From Burkholderiaceae bacterium (GTDB lineage: Bacteria; Pseudomonadota; Gammaproteobacteria; Burkholderiales; Burkholderiaceae): DNA of 34,331 nucleotides. Position numbers and translations under genes: made by a program. Numbering within the stretch: the stretch's first letter is position 1; the number at the start of each line of letters is the position of its first letter. The stretch lies in assembly GCA_947452535.1 (NCBI GenBank), contig CANGCM010000017.1, positions 1-34,331 on the forward strand, written 5' to 3'. The notes beneath the pieces are model-generated. The model was given only the letters and a program-made list of their open reading frames with translations, searched no databases and had not been told where the DNA came from. Of this stretch, positions 1-8,532 are shown one piece after another.

Positions 1-73
<73 letters not shown>

Positions 74-152
74 GGCCCAGCTGGCCGATGAAATTTCACT
101 AAAACTTGATTTTTATCCCAGTCGATAAGAATGCCAATAGAGGCAGTCAATT

Positions 153-1133
153 TTATTCAGTTTTTATCTTTGCATACTCAACAATTTTCTGCCACCGTGC
201 CGCCTCAGTTGCAATAAACTTCTTAAAATTTTCTGACGAATCTCCAATGGGAGATGCGCCTAATTGCATGAAGCTCTGCCTGAGGTCTTGGGATTGAAGT
301 GCGCTAGAGATTTGTTGTTGCAAGTATTTAATAATCGCGGGTGGAGTTTTTGCAGGAGCAACAACGCCTATCCAGTGAGAAGTAGTAAATTTCGGTAGCC
401 CAGACTCATCAAATGTTGGCACATCGGGCATGCTTGTCAACCTGCTGATTTGACTAACACCAATAACCTTAATTCTTCCTGACGAGATTGCACCATAACT
501 ACTTGTAATGCTATCAATTAGTATGTCAATCTCGCCACCCATCAAGCCCTTGATAGATTCTCCGCCACCCTTGTACGGAATATGAAGAAGCTTGATGCCT
601 GCCTCATTGCTAACTAATTCAGTTGTTAAATGTGGTGTACTTCCAATTCCTCCAGAACCATAAGTCAATTTATTAGGGTTTTGTTTCGCATAATTAATGA
701 CATCTTTCAATGAATTGAAAGGGGATGAGGTAGGGACCATCAAAATCATTGGTGATTCTGCCACCTCAGTAATTGGCACAAAGTCTTTGAATATGTCATA
801 TGGCATGCTTTTGTGTAACGCGGGATTCATGGCGAATGGGCCACTAGCTATCCCTAATGTATAGCCATCCGGGTTTGATTTTGCAACGAGGTCAGTCCCA
901 ATGATTCCGCCTGCACCAGGACGTACATCTACTACAAAAGATTGATCAGTTGATAGCGTTAAACTTTTTACTAGAACACGAGCCACAACATCATTTGGTC
1001 CGCCGGCCGCAAATGGGACAATGACCCTAACAGGCTGCTTATTGGGATATGTTTGTGATAGACAATTAAAGGTGCTGAGAAGTGCAATACAACTGAATAT
1101 AAATATAAAGTTATTCTTCACCAATGCTTTCAT
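153..1133 (-). CDS. Bug/TctC-family tripartite tricarboxylate transporter substrate-binding protein
   Basis: This 326-residue protein has the full family layout. A hydrophobic signal peptide ends near residue 26 (NCLSQ), followed by the first ligand loop PFAAGGPNDVVAR, the RPGAGG and NPDGYT segments and the IPYKGGGESI segment. Bug proteins are periplasmic receptors that bind carboxylates or other small acids between two lobes and deliver them to TctAB-type permeases. The ATG at 1133 is preceded by AGGTGA at good spacing. The gene is divergent from the dehydrogenase-family gene at 1271, with a 137-bp shared upstream region. It lies inside the tRNA-flanked segment. The ligand cannot be read from sequence; the family call is firm. 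Confidence 0.95.
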   Translation of the reverse strand: MKALVKNNFIFIFSCIALLSTFNCLSQTYPNKQPVRVIVPFAAGGPNDVVARVLVKSLTLSTDQSFVVDVRPGAGGIIGTDLVAKSNPDGYTLGIASGPFAMNPALHKSMPYDIFKDFVPITEVAESPMILMVPTSSPFNSLKDVINYAKQNPNKLTYGSGGIGSTPHLTTELVSNEAGIKLLHIPYKGGGESIKGLMGGEIDILIDSITSSYGAISSGRIKVIGVSQISRLTSMPDVPTFDESGLPKFTTSHWIGVVAPAKTPPAIIKYLQQQISSALQSQDLRQSFMQLGASPIGDSSENFKKFIATEAARWQKIVEYAKIKTE

Positions 1134-1270
1134 GTTTCACCTAGTTTGGTATTTGTAAAATGATAAAGTCATCATAGTATTAATATAAACTTGCAACAAG
1201 TCGTCTACAAAAAAATACAAGACCAATACTAGGGTTAACGATAAGTAAAAAATTAATAAGCGAGATATAT

Positions 1271-2353
1271 ATGCATAAGTTTAAATTCATTGTTTTACCG
1301 TGCGATGGCATTGGCCCAGAAATTGTTGATGCATCAGTTCGGGTTTTAAAGGCTGCAGCTGCTCGTTATAAAGTAGATCTTCAGCTAGATTACAAAACAG
1401 TCGGTTTTGATAGCTTGAATAGGTTCGGAACTACCCTGCGTGAAGATGTGCTGCAGATGTCAAAAGATTACGATGGAATTATCTTGGGAACGCAATCACA
1501 TGCAGACTATCCAAAACCTGAAGAGGGTGGTAGAAATGTGTCATCTTCTTATCGTGTCGGCTTAGATCTTTATGCAAATATTAGGCCCGCTCGAACTAGA
1601 TCATATGTGGATACCAATATGCCTGAAGGCAGAACCATGGATTTGGTGATTATGCGTGAGTCTACTGAAGGTTTTTATGCGGACAGGAATATGACTCGTG
1701 GTTGTGGCGAGATGATGCCCAGTCCAGATATGGCCTTAGCAGTTCGTAAAATTACTCGTCACTGCAGCGAGCGTATTGCGCGAAGATCTTTTGAGCTTGC
1801 AATGACCAGAAGAAAAAAGTTGACGGCGATTCATAAGTTAAATTGCTTTTTGATGACAGATGGTTTGTTCATGGACGCGGTACGCAATGTAGCAAAAGAT
1901 TTCCCTGATGTGGAATTTAATGATCTATTGGTAGATGCTTCAACCGCGCACTTAGTTAGAACGCCAGAAGTTTTTGATGTAATTGTTACTACTAATTTTT
2001 TTGGCGATATCCTCTCAGATCTAACTAGTGAATTATCTGGTGGACTTGGTATGGCGGGTTCAATTAATGCTGGTGATGACATGTGCTGTGCGCAAGCGCA
2101 ACATGGCTCTGCGCCAACAATTGCTGGCAAGGATATTGCCAATCCTGTCTCTATGATTCTTTCCGTTGCAATGATGTTAAGTTGGCTCGGTGATAGACGT
2201 AAATCTGAGGTTTTAAGTGAAATGGGTGCCGCCATGACTAGATCCGTAGACAAGGTGCTTGAAAATCCACTGACAAGAACTCGAGATATTGGTGGGTCTA
2301 TGGGTTGTAGAGATTTCGCTGCATGTGTTGAGGAGGTTGTAGCCAGAGCTTAA
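1271..2353 (+). CDS. Isocitrate/isopropylmalate dehydrogenase-family beta-decarboxylating dehydrogenase (tartrate dehydrogenase-like)
   Basis: This 360-residue cytoplasmic protein should oxidise and decarboxylate a 2-hydroxy acid with NAD(P) and Mg2+/Mn2+. Family motifs appear in order: CDGIGPE (11-17), Arg105/Arg109 region, MRESTEGFYAD (128-138, with Arg129 and Tyr136), Lys189 in AIHKLN, Asp222, NFFGDILSD (242-250, with metal-site Asp246 and Asp250) and HGSAPTIAGKDIANP (278-292). Length matches LeuB and tartrate dehydrogenases. The gene stands alone among catabolic genes rather than beside leuCD, so a role in catabolism of a malate- or tartrate-like acid is more likely than leucine synthesis (inference). 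The ribosome site is weak (AGCGAG). Its stop codon overlaps a hairpin. Confidence 0.88.
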   Translation: MHKFKFIVLPCDGIGPEIVDASVRVLKAAAARYKVDLQLDYKTVGFDSLNRFGTTLREDVLQMSKDYDGIILGTQSHADYPKPEEGGRNVSSSYRVGLDLYANIRPARTRSYVDTNMPEGRTMDLVIMRESTEGFYADRNMTRGCGEMMPSPDMALAVRKITRHCSERIARRSFELAMTRRKKLTAIHKLNCFLMTDGLFMDAVRNVAKDFPDVEFNDLLVDASTAHLVRTPEVFDVIVTTNFFGDILSDLTSELSGGLGMAGSINAGDDMCCAQAQHGSAPTIAGKDIANPVSMILSVAMMLSWLGDRRKSEVLSEMGAAMTRSVDKVLENPLTRTRDIGGSMGCRDFAACVEEVVARA

Positions 2354-2372
2354 GGATTATTTTTATAATCCT
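2353..2372 (+). terminator. Hairpin at the end of the dehydrogenase gene, possible terminator
   Basis: AGGATTAT (2353-2360) and ATAATCCT (2365-2372) form a perfect 8-bp stem around a TTTT loop, starting at the last base of the TAA stop. No T tract follows, so efficient intrinsic termination is uncertain. It separates the dehydrogenase gene from the remnant promoter cassette downstream. Confidence 0.5.
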
Positions 2373-2397
2373 GGGACTGGCTAGATAGAATTTTGGG

Positions 2398-2442
2398 GAT
2401 TTCCCAGTGGCGGATGGCTTTTATAGATCTTTTTAGCTGCAT
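2398..2442 (-). pseudogene. Fragment of a GntR-family regulator gene (first ~15 codons)
   Basis: Read on the minus strand from the ATG at 2442, the sequence gives MQLKRSIKAIRHWEI. The intact regulator at 15145-15894 begins MQPKPLKKLIRHWEI, and ten of the 15 residues agree. The fragment sits in the same orientation and at the same distance from the same promoter (2464-2492) as in the intact locus. Similarity is lost after HWEI, so this is the stub of a duplicated and deleted regulator gene. Confidence 0.75.
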
Positions 2443-2463
2443 TGGACTAATATGTAAAAAGTG

Positions 2464-2492
2464 TTGACTTAATATTTTCGAACAATTAAATT
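2464..2492 (+). promoter_or_regulatory. Sigma70-type promoter with GntR operator in its spacer (second copy)
   Basis: TTGACT (2464-2469), a 17-bp spacer and TAAATT (2487-2492) match the promoter at 15918-15946, with only about four mismatches over 37 bp from TTGACT onward. The spacer carries TTTTCGAACAATT, an imperfect version of the palindrome TTGTTCGAACAA. It reads as the exact reverse complement of the second operator site at 15997-16014 (ATATTTTCGAACAATTAA). It should place the dapA-like gene at 2578 under the GntR regulator encoded at 15145. Confidence 0.75.
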
Positions 2493-2506
2493 GAATTAAC
2501 CAGATA

Positions 2507-2581
2507 CATAAGAAAGCCACAGATACCTATCAGGCAATTAATCGAGCAGCTTCAAATAAATATTTTTTGAGCAAGAAATGA
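2507..2581 (+). pseudogene. 3' remnant of a phytanoyl-CoA dioxygenase (PhyH) gene
   Basis: In one frame this stretch reads HKKATDTYQAINRAASNK and a few more codons, ending in TGA at 2579-2581. The C-terminus of the intact PhyH protein at 24458-25318 reads HKKATDTYQAINRAAANK, so 17 of 18 residues match. The other PhyH (20433) is clearly more distant here. There is no start codon or catalytic domain, and the fragment joins directly to promoter DNA near 2500. Its stop overlaps the ATG of the dapA-like gene (ATGA), suggesting the ancestral phyH-dapA pair was translationally coupled. Confidence 0.85.
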
Positions 2582-3528
2582 CAGGTAATAAAAAAATTAA
2601 ATTGACGGGTTTATATCCCGCTCCCTCAGTCCCCTTTGATGTAAATCTGAATATCCTAAAAAAGGAGTTTAGTGCGCATATTTCTAGTATGGGTAACTTA
2701 AAAGGAGTTGAGGGCGTTGCGGTAAATGGCCATCAAGGAGAAATGCTTTCATTAAGTCCTAAAGAGCGACAAATGGTAGTAGAGCTCGCCAGGGAAAACT
2801 TGCCTAAAGGTAAATACGTTATTTCTGGTGTTGCAGCTCCATCCATATTTGAAATGGTGCAGCAAATTAAAGAAGCTAAGGACGCTGGTGCAGATGGGGT
2901 CCTAGTGATTCCACCTTTTGACTATATGCCTAGAAGAATTCTGGCTAGATCATGGCATGGCCCTGTATCATTTTTTTCTGAGATTGCTGAAAAAGTGGAT
3001 TTACCACTCGTTATTTTTCAGTATCCTTATGCATCCGGAAATTGGTATGACACCGAAACGATGGTCAGACTCTCAGATATTGACCAAGTGGTTGGTGTTA
3101 AGCATGCGATAAGGCATTTAGAGTTATATGCAGAGCAGTACGAAGCTCTAAAAGGTAAGATTTCTGTTTTAGCAGCTCGAGATGCACCGGGATTGCTATC
3201 TAAAATGCTGATCGGTGCTGATGGCATCTGCGTTGGTATCAGCAATATTGGCACAGAACATTGGGCTAAATTTACCGAGTTATGTCTTCGGCATGAGTTT
3301 AATGAGGCTAGAGAGATCTTTATGTACCGCCTCATGCCTTTAATCAGAAATGTTTGGAGTGAGCGAATTCCACGTCGAGTTACCTATAGCGCCTCAACCA
3401 AAGAGGCATTAGTGCAGCTTGGTATTTTTAGCAGTAGCTTGGTTAAACCTCCTGAGGTAAACGTGGATGATAAAGATCGTCAAGAAATACGCCGAGGATT
3501 AGTTATGTCCGGGCTTTTAGAAACATAA
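2578..3528 (+). CDS. Dihydrodipicolinate synthase/N-acetylneuraminate lyase (DapA)-family protein
   Basis: This 316-residue protein of the class I aldolase DapA/NanA superfamily forms or cleaves C-C bonds of 2-keto acids through a lysine Schiff base. It shows NGHQGEMLSLSPKER (50-64), matching the family GxTGE region, the tyrosine segment FQYPYASG (147-154) and the Schiff-base lysine in VVGVKHAIRH (Lys175). A biosynthetic DapA role is unlikely given the context and divergent motifs; sugar-acid aldolase or dehydratase activity is more plausible (inference). The ATG overlaps the stop of the PhyH remnant. A Bug receptor gene follows closely. A second, dead copy of this gene lies at 25319-25399. 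Confidence 0.88.
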   Translation: MTGNKKIKLTGLYPAPSVPFDVNLNILKKEFSAHISSMGNLKGVEGVAVNGHQGEMLSLSPKERQMVVELARENLPKGKYVISGVAAPSIFEMVQQIKEAKDAGADGVLVIPPFDYMPRRILARSWHGPVSFFSEIAEKVDLPLVIFQYPYASGNWYDTETMVRLSDIDQVVGVKHAIRHLELYAEQYEALKGKISVLAARDAPGLLSKMLIGADGICVGISNIGTEHWAKFTELCLRHEFNEAREIFMYRLMPLIRNVWSERIPRRVTYSASTKEALVQLGIFSSSLVKPPEVNVDDKDRQEIRRGLVMSGLLET

Positions 3529-3553
3529 ATTGATTCATTCCTTGGGATTAATT

Positions 3554-4513
3554 GTGGCAATAGTAAAAATACAATTAGCTGTCATTTGTTTGCTGGTTAC
3601 AACCTGTAGCTTCGCACAAACCCAATGGCCTACCAAGCCAATTAAGTTTATCGTTCCTATTGCGGTAGGTGGTGTGACAGATGCCATTATTAGAAAGGCA
3701 TCGCAAAGCTTGTCTCTGAAATTGGGGCAGTCTATTGTGGTTGAGAATATTGTTGGTGCTAATGGAAATATCGGTGCCGAGGCATGTGCCAGAGCTAATG
3801 CGGATGGCTATACTTTTTGCATTCTAAACACAGGTATTACATCGGTAAACCCACTTTTGTATGAGAAGCAAACATTTGATCCAATCAAGGCTTTTATACC
3901 TGTAGCAAACTTTTATTCTTTGACAGGGGCAATAGTTGCCTCAAGGAACTCAAATCTTAAGTCCTTTAAGGACCTTAGGCATATGACTAAGAGCGAAACG
4001 GGTGAAATTAATTTTGGAACTATTGGTGTTGGCTCCTACCCCGCAATTTTTCTTTCGTGGCTTAATAAGACTTGGGATACGAAGATTGCTGAAATTCCCT
4101 ATAAAGGTGGCGGCCCTGTTTCCATAGCATTGCAAGCTGGAGAAGTTCAGTTATCTGCAGCAGCATTAGGTAATTTTTTAGGTCAGGTTAAGGATGGGCG
4201 TCTAGAAGCAATTGCGGTTTCGAGTCAAAATCGGACTAAGCAGTTACCTCAAGTACCCACATTCAAAGAGCTTGGATTGGATGACTTCAAGGGCAAGCTC
4301 TGGTGGGGCGTTTTTGCTCCAGCTGGAACTCCAAATGCATTCATTGGTCGAATGAATGCGGAAATTAATCTGCTTGCAAATTCACCCCAGTTTATTGAGT
4401 ACTTGGAAAGTCAAGCTGCTGAACCCCTTACGGGAACTCCTGACGACTTTTCAAAATATGTCAAACTAGATCAGGCATGGACCGCAGAGTTAATTAAAGA
4501 AATTAAGAAATAG
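3554..4513 (+). CDS. Bug/TctC-family substrate-binding protein
   Basis: This periplasmic receptor has a signal peptide ending near CSFAQ, the ligand loop PIAVGGVTDAIIR, then the NADGYTF and IPYKGGGPVS motifs. The frame is open from a TTG at 3530, one base after the upstream stop. GTG 3554 gives a cleaner signal peptide (MAIVKIQLAVICLL) with GGGA upstream, so I prefer it (319 residues; 327 from the TTG). It is probably cotranscribed with the dapA-like gene from the GntR-type promoter at 2464. Its PIAVGG loop resembles PLAVGS in the receptor at 30724, suggesting a shared subgroup. Confidence 0.93.
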   Translation: MAIVKIQLAVICLLVTTCSFAQTQWPTKPIKFIVPIAVGGVTDAIIRKASQSLSLKLGQSIVVENIVGANGNIGAEACARANADGYTFCILNTGITSVNPLLYEKQTFDPIKAFIPVANFYSLTGAIVASRNSNLKSFKDLRHMTKSETGEINFGTIGVGSYPAIFLSWLNKTWDTKIAEIPYKGGGPVSIALQAGEVQLSAAALGNFLGQVKDGRLEAIAVSSQNRTKQLPQVPTFKELGLDDFKGKLWWGVFAPAGTPNAFIGRMNAEINLLANSPQFIEYLESQAAEPLTGTPDDFSKYVKLDQAWTAELIKEIKK

Positions 4514-4693
4514 AGCGCCAAATAAATGCCGGTTAACCCGACAGATCTCACGTCAGACCTTCCAACCGCCTGCGGATACAATGGGTGATTCAAGCTATTA
4601 CACCCAAAACCAAGGTTCTCGGTGCCTGTGCCACACGGGATTCCAACACCTTAAAACCATTATTTAGCCAGTTGTTTTAGCTCATTTTTACAG

Positions 4694-4740
4694 CTTCTAA
4701 GGTGTAGATCGCACGTTCGAATCGTGCTGGGCAGGCCAAA
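4694..4740 (+). repeat. Right copy of tRNA-Arg 3'-half repeat (att-like site)
   Basis: It matches tRNA-Arg positions 27-73 with two differences. The bases before it do not complete an anticodon stem and there is no D arm, so it cannot be a functional tRNA. It is the expected footprint of site-specific integration at the tRNA gene. The 180 bp between the preceding Bug gene and this site hold no gene I recognise. No recombinase gene lies in the window. Confidence 0.85.
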
Positions 4741-4786
4741 AAACTCTTCGCATGAACCGCCTAGAACTAATGCGGACCCAATTTTT

Positions 4787-5755
4787 TTAATCTATGGATG
4801 TATCGCTATTTTTGATGATTTGTTTCCAGCGCCTATAGTCAGCCTGAAGAAGTTTTCTAGCCTCCCCAGATTCAGAATTAATGATGGTCACTCCATTGCT
4901 TGATAACTGATCCTGTAGATCGCGACTTTTTAGCGCCAAAGAAACGCTTTTCTCCAGACTTTGAATAATATTTTTTGGCGTATTGACCGGTGCTAAAAGC
5001 ATGTACCAAGTAGTGGAGGAATAGTTTTTAACGCCAGATTCTTGTATGGTGGGAATATCCGTAAATAAAGCCGATCTACTTAATCCTGTTTGACCAATTG
5101 CCCTTAGACGTGGGTCGCGAACATATTTAATATTGCCGCCTGAAATAGGAATCATGGTCATATCAACTTCTCCTGACATGACATCAATGATTGCAGGGCC
5201 ACCACCGCGATAAGGAATATGTTGATACTTTAATCCCGTTATAGATCGCAACATCTCCATGGATAAATGTGAAGAGCTTCCATTGCCGGCGCTTGCAAAG
5301 CGGAATGCATTGGAATTCATTTTGGAGAGCTTAAGTAAATCATTGATCGATTTAATGGGTAAATTAGAATTTACTAATAGAACTAATGGAGCCTCACCAA
5401 TTAGGGCAATGGGGATGAAGTCTTCCATCTTATACCCCACACTTTTATATAAATGGGGGTTTATCGCAATCCCTGGAGTGCTAAAAAGCAAAGTATTTCC
5501 ATCTGGATTGGCATTGGCAACAGCAGAAAACGCAATATTACCTCCGGCACCAGTTCGATTTTCAATGATGAAATTTTTCCCCGAGACCTCTGAAACTTTT
5601 TGGATTACCTGGCGAGCAACAATATCCGCACTGCTGCCAACGGGAAAGCCAACCAGTACCTGTGTTGTGCGATTTGAGGGCTCATCTCCAAATGAGCTTG
5701 CAAATGGCACAAGCAGTAGGAGACATGCAAATAAGGAGCGCTTAAAAGGTATCAA
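4787..5755 (-). CDS. Bug/TctC-family substrate-binding protein
   Basis: This 322-residue protein has a signal peptide with a strongly hydrophobic core (LFACLLLLVPFASS), then a variant first loop FPVGSSADIVAR, NRTGAGGN, NPDGNTLLF and IPYRGGGPAI. The start is TTG at 5755. The codon just upstream in frame is a stop (TAA) and no in-frame ATG is near, so TTG is forced unless an ATA is used. No clear ribosome site is seen. It lies 20 bp downstream of the LVIVD propeller gene on the same strand, probably in one transcript. It is the first gene to the right of the tRNA-derived repeat. Confidence 0.93.
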   Translation of the reverse strand: MIPFKRSLFACLLLLVPFASSFGDEPSNRTTQVLVGFPVGSSADIVARQVIQKVSEVSGKNFIIENRTGAGGNIAFSAVANANPDGNTLLFSTPGIAINPHLYKSVGYKMEDFIPIALIGEAPLVLLVNSNLPIKSINDLLKLSKMNSNAFRFASAGNGSSSHLSMEMLRSITGLKYQHIPYRGGGPAIIDVMSGEVDMTMIPISGGNIKYVRDPRLRAIGQTGLSRSALFTDIPTIQESGVKNYSSTTWYMLLAPVNTPKNIIQSLEKSVSLALKSRDLQDQLSSNGVTIINSESGEARKLLQADYRRWKQIIKNSDTSID

Positions 5756-5775
5756 TTAATATATGCAATCTAGAT

Positions 5776-7080
5776 TTATGGCTGGAACTCAAGAATATCT
5801 AGTCCAGTGTATCGATCTGCAAGGTATATTAAACCTCGCTTATCTACAAAGACATCGTTTGATTGGGGTGCAGCTCTGCCTTCGCCGGGCTGTGGAATAT
5901 AAAATCCAACCTCTTTAGGGGACATGGGGTCGGCGACATCAACAATACGTAAGCCTCCTGAAAACCATGCGCAAAAAATTAGTGTGCCCTGTGGTTGTTC
6001 TGCAAATTGGTGTGCACCAAAACGCCCTGGCGTTGTTCTACTCCATGGAGAGTCTAGTTCGCTAACTTCAAATAAAGACAGCGGTTGAATATTGGCTGAA
6101 TCAGTCACATCAAACACTCTCAAGCATGCATGAGGTCTGCCACGACGTTGTTCCATTGCATGTTCGTCATGAGCATGATCCTCCTCATCAATCGCAACCG
6201 CAATTCTTTTGCCATTAATAGGCTTGTTTAATGGCATAAAGGTATGTGATGGCTGCTGAAATGGCGGATGATAGTTATATGAACCCAGCAATTTAGGTGA
6301 AGTAATGTCTTTCACATCAATAATGCCAATACCAGCATGCCATAATCCCGCCCACAATTCATCACCAAATCGAAGTGCATGATGTAAACGGTTTTTTCTA
6401 CCAATCCAATTTGGCTTTTCACCCGCAGCAATGTGTTGCCCCTGCATAGACCAGCGAGATACTTCCTTGGGATCGCTTGGATCTTTAATGTCATATATCA
6501 CTAGAATATTACCGATATATCCTTCCATTTCGGTTGAAATGTACGCATAGTTTTCATCCACATCAAAACGATGAACTCCTGCAGCCCACGTTCTGTGATG
6601 AACTATTAAGCGAGGATTTGTTTTATCGGCGATGTCGTAAATCTTAAAGCCGCCGTCTCGGTAGGGATGTTGATGTTGTTTTTTTAAGAGAGCTGGTATG
6701 TCTACCTCTCGCATGAGTAGCACTTCAGCAAGTTCGGCATGGCTTGGTTCACGACCAAGGCTAGATCTTAGTTTGGATTGAGCTGCAGGGAGTTCATCGG
6801 CCCGCCGACCTGCAGGCGTGCGTTCACTATTGACAAACAGTAGGTCGCCTACTGCTCTGGCTTTGTGGCTTTGAGATTCTGAATCATCTAAAAATATTTG
6901 TGAAACAATTTTAGGATTACGTGGATCCGATACGTCAAGTATAGATGTGCCTAATTTTGACGGATTTAGAACGTGGCCAACAAAAGCGTAGTTACCTAAA
7001 ACAGAAACTTGCCCAGCTCCCGGGAGTTCAAGTCGCGAGATCGATTTCACATTACTTGACAAAGCTTTTTTTTCAGACAT
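5776..7080 (-). CDS. LVIVD-repeat beta-propeller protein
   Basis: This 434-residue protein has repeated blades of the LVIVD type: TSILDVSDPRNPKIV (45-59), GFKIYDIADKTNPRLI, LVIYDIKDPSDPKEV, IGIIDVKDITSPKLL, LRVFDVTDSANIQPL and LRIVDVADPMSPKEV near the C-terminus. Such proteins are usually surface or periplasmic and of unknown function. This one has no signal peptide of its own. An insertion between the first blades (about residues 88-140) is charged and probably helical. A small ORF with a signal-peptide-like start overlaps its 5' end in another frame (7047-7241), so an N-terminal frameshift is possible. It is probably cotranscribed with the Bug gene at 4787. Confidence 0.85.
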   Translation of the reverse strand: MSEKKALSSNVKSISRLELPGAGQVSVLGNYAFVGHVLNPSKLGTSILDVSDPRNPKIVSQIFLDDSESQSHKARAVGDLLFVNSERTPAGRRADELPAAQSKLRSSLGREPSHAELAEVLLMREVDIPALLKKQHQHPYRDGGFKIYDIADKTNPRLIVHHRTWAAGVHRFDVDENYAYISTEMEGYIGNILVIYDIKDPSDPKEVSRWSMQGQHIAAGEKPNWIGRKNRLHHALRFGDELWAGLWHAGIGIIDVKDITSPKLLGSYNYHPPFQQPSHTFMPLNKPINGKRIAVAIDEEDHAHDEHAMEQRRGRPHACLRVFDVTDSANIQPLSLFEVSELDSPWSRTTPGRFGAHQFAEQPQGTLIFCAWFSGGLRIVDVADPMSPKEVGFYIPQPGEGRAAPQSNDVFVDKRGLIYLADRYTGLDILEFQP

Positions 7081-7241
7081 TTTTTATCCTGGTGTTGAGG
7101 TGCATAACTTGCTGTTAGGGTGCCATAGGAGATATTAAACGACATATTTTCTGGGATAACATCAAGCGAGTTTTGTTGTGCGTACAAGCTGATTGAAAGT
7201 AACATGCTTGCGCCAAGTGGGAGAGTTATTTTTCCATTCAC
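7047..7241 (-). CDS. Small secreted-type ORF, possibly a frameshifted leader of the propeller gene
   Basis: This 64-codon ORF starts at GTG 7241 behind a GGGGCGG stretch. Its first 22 residues (ITLPLGASMLLSISLYAQQ) look like a signal peptide with a cleavage site, and the rest matches no family I know. It overlaps the first 34 bases of the LVIVD propeller gene, which lacks a signal peptide. It may be a real small exported protein or the broken-off export leader of the propeller gene. Low confidence either way. Confidence 0.35.
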   Translation of the reverse strand: MNGKITLPLGASMLLSISLYAQQNSLDVIPENMSFNISYGTLTASYAPQHQDKKCLKKKLCQVM

Positions 7242-7552
7242 CCGCCCCTACAGTGAATGGTCTGATTAGAATTTACCACTGTAATTTTCTTCAAATTACA
7301 TACTCAGGGTAATTACTGAGTCCCAGGCGATGTCTGAATACGCTTTCAGCCTGACGACTATTAAACATAATATCAAGCCTTTAGGTTCTAATTTTAGGTT
7401 TACTCGACAAACTTCCACCTCAAACTATTTCAAGCGGATACTAACTTAACTCACTAGGGGTTATTGCTAAGGACAGTCCAGATAATATGTAATAACCTTA
7501 TTTTTTTGCTTAGAATTTAAGTTTTGATGAGAAAAGCATTAAGGGAATAACA
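7242..7552. other. Divergent intergenic region with two inverted repeats
   Basis: This 311-bp gap separates the minus-strand propeller group from the plus-strand Bug-TauD group. TGTAATTT (7280-7287) and AAATTACA (7293-7300) form a perfect 8-bp inverted repeat with a 5-nt spacer. Immediately beside it, ACTCAG (7302-7307) and CTGAGT (7316-7321) form a second, 6-bp one. They could be operators for divergent control. I see no gene in the rest, and AAGGGA at the right end is the ribosome site of the gene at 7553. Confidence 0.5.
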
Positions 7553-8524
7553 ATGGATAGACGCGCTTTTACTTTGTCATTGGCTTACGGGCTAGCAATT
7601 AGTCCGCGCTTTTCTTTCTCGCAAGAGTTGCCTTGGCCGAGGTCTAGGGTGAATGTGATTGTGCCTTTTCCAGCTGGCGCTGCAACCGATATTACAGGGC
7701 GAGTGATAGCTGCAAAGCTTTCACAAATTTGGGCTCAGCCGGTTACGATTGACAACCGGGGTGGTGGGAATGGCATTCCTGCTGCGGAGGCGGCGGCTCG
7801 AGCTAAGCCAGATGGCTATACATTACTGCTAACCTCCGCGATGACTCATGCGGTTAATCCAGCACTTTACCCAAAATTACCTTATCGACCTATTGAAGAT
7901 TTTGAACCAATCTCTCAATTTGGGAAGCTGTCATTCGTTGTTTTGGTTCGAGCAGATTCACCAATTAAAACACTTGCAGAATTAACTGCATTATTAAAGG
8001 CTGAGCCAGATAAGCACAACTTTGGCGCCGGATCCTTGCCGGCAAGAGTGGCATCAGAGCTTTATCTGCAACAGGCAGGTGTGAATGCAATGGGAATTGG
8101 CTACAAAAGCAATCCGCAAGCATTTCCTGATTTATTGTCAGGCCGACTCACATTTATGACCATCGATACTACTAATGGGCGCTTACAAATTGATGGCGAG
8201 AAGATGCGAGGATTGGCGGTTAGCTTACCAGTGCGCGATAACTTAATACCCAAAATTCCTTCTGCAATTGAAGCGGGTCTTCCAGGCTTTCAGATTACGA
8301 CTTGGACTGGTTTTTATGCGCCGAAGGGCACCCCAAGGGATATTGTGACCAAAATCAATCGAGATATCTTTCTCGCTTGTAACGACCCCCAAGTATTAAA
8401 GCAATTTGATGGTTTAGGTGGTCCACCCACTACGTCATCGCCTGAGGAATTTGCGGCATTTACAGCCTCAGAAATCGATCGATGGGGAAAAATTATTCGA
8501 AAAACAAACATTAAACTGGATTAG
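7553..8524 (+). CDS. Bug/TctC-family substrate-binding protein with Tat-like signal
   Basis: This 323-residue receptor has PFPAGAATDITGR as first ligand loop, then GGGNGIPAAEAA, KPDGYTLLL and a divergent second-lobe segment IGYKSNPQAF where most relatives have IPYKGGG. The N-terminus MDRRAFTLSLAYGL has twin arginines before the hydrophobic core, suggesting Tat rather than Sec export (inference). The ATG follows AAGGGA. It starts a plus-strand group and lies eight bases before the TauD-like dioxygenase, which links the transport ligand to that oxidation step. Confidence 0.94.
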   Translation: MDRRAFTLSLAYGLAISPRFSFSQELPWPRSRVNVIVPFPAGAATDITGRVIAAKLSQIWAQPVTIDNRGGGNGIPAAEAAARAKPDGYTLLLTSAMTHAVNPALYPKLPYRPIEDFEPISQFGKLSFVVLVRADSPIKTLAELTALLKAEPDKHNFGAGSLPARVASELYLQQAGVNAMGIGYKSNPQAFPDLLSGRLTFMTIDTTNGRLQIDGEKMRGLAVSLPVRDNLIPKIPSAIEAGLPGFQITTWTGFYAPKGTPRDIVTKINRDIFLACNDPQVLKQFDGLGGPPTTSSPEEFAAFTASEIDRWGKIIRKTNIKLD

Positions 8525-8532
8525 AGTTCCCT

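Noticed and set aside
106..297. 63-codon plus-strand frame next to the tRNA
   Set aside because: It is antisense to the 3' end of the Bug gene at 153-1133, has no ribosome site and resembles no family.
1831..2253. 140-codon minus-strand frame
   Set aside because: It lies wholly inside the dehydrogenase-family gene, whose motifs are unambiguous in the other strand.
2578..3528. Lysine-biosynthetic dihydrodipicolinate synthase
   Set aside because: Motifs diverge from DapA (NGHQGE and FQYPYASG) and the gene sits behind a catabolic GntR-type promoter, so only the superfamily is claimed.
4514..4693. Possible gene fragment before the right tRNA repeat
   Set aside because: Both strands were read; short open stretches exist but none matches a family or has a start with ribosome site.
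5259..5759. 166-codon plus-strand frame
   Set aside because: It is antisense to a well-supported Bug gene and has no recognisable protein features.
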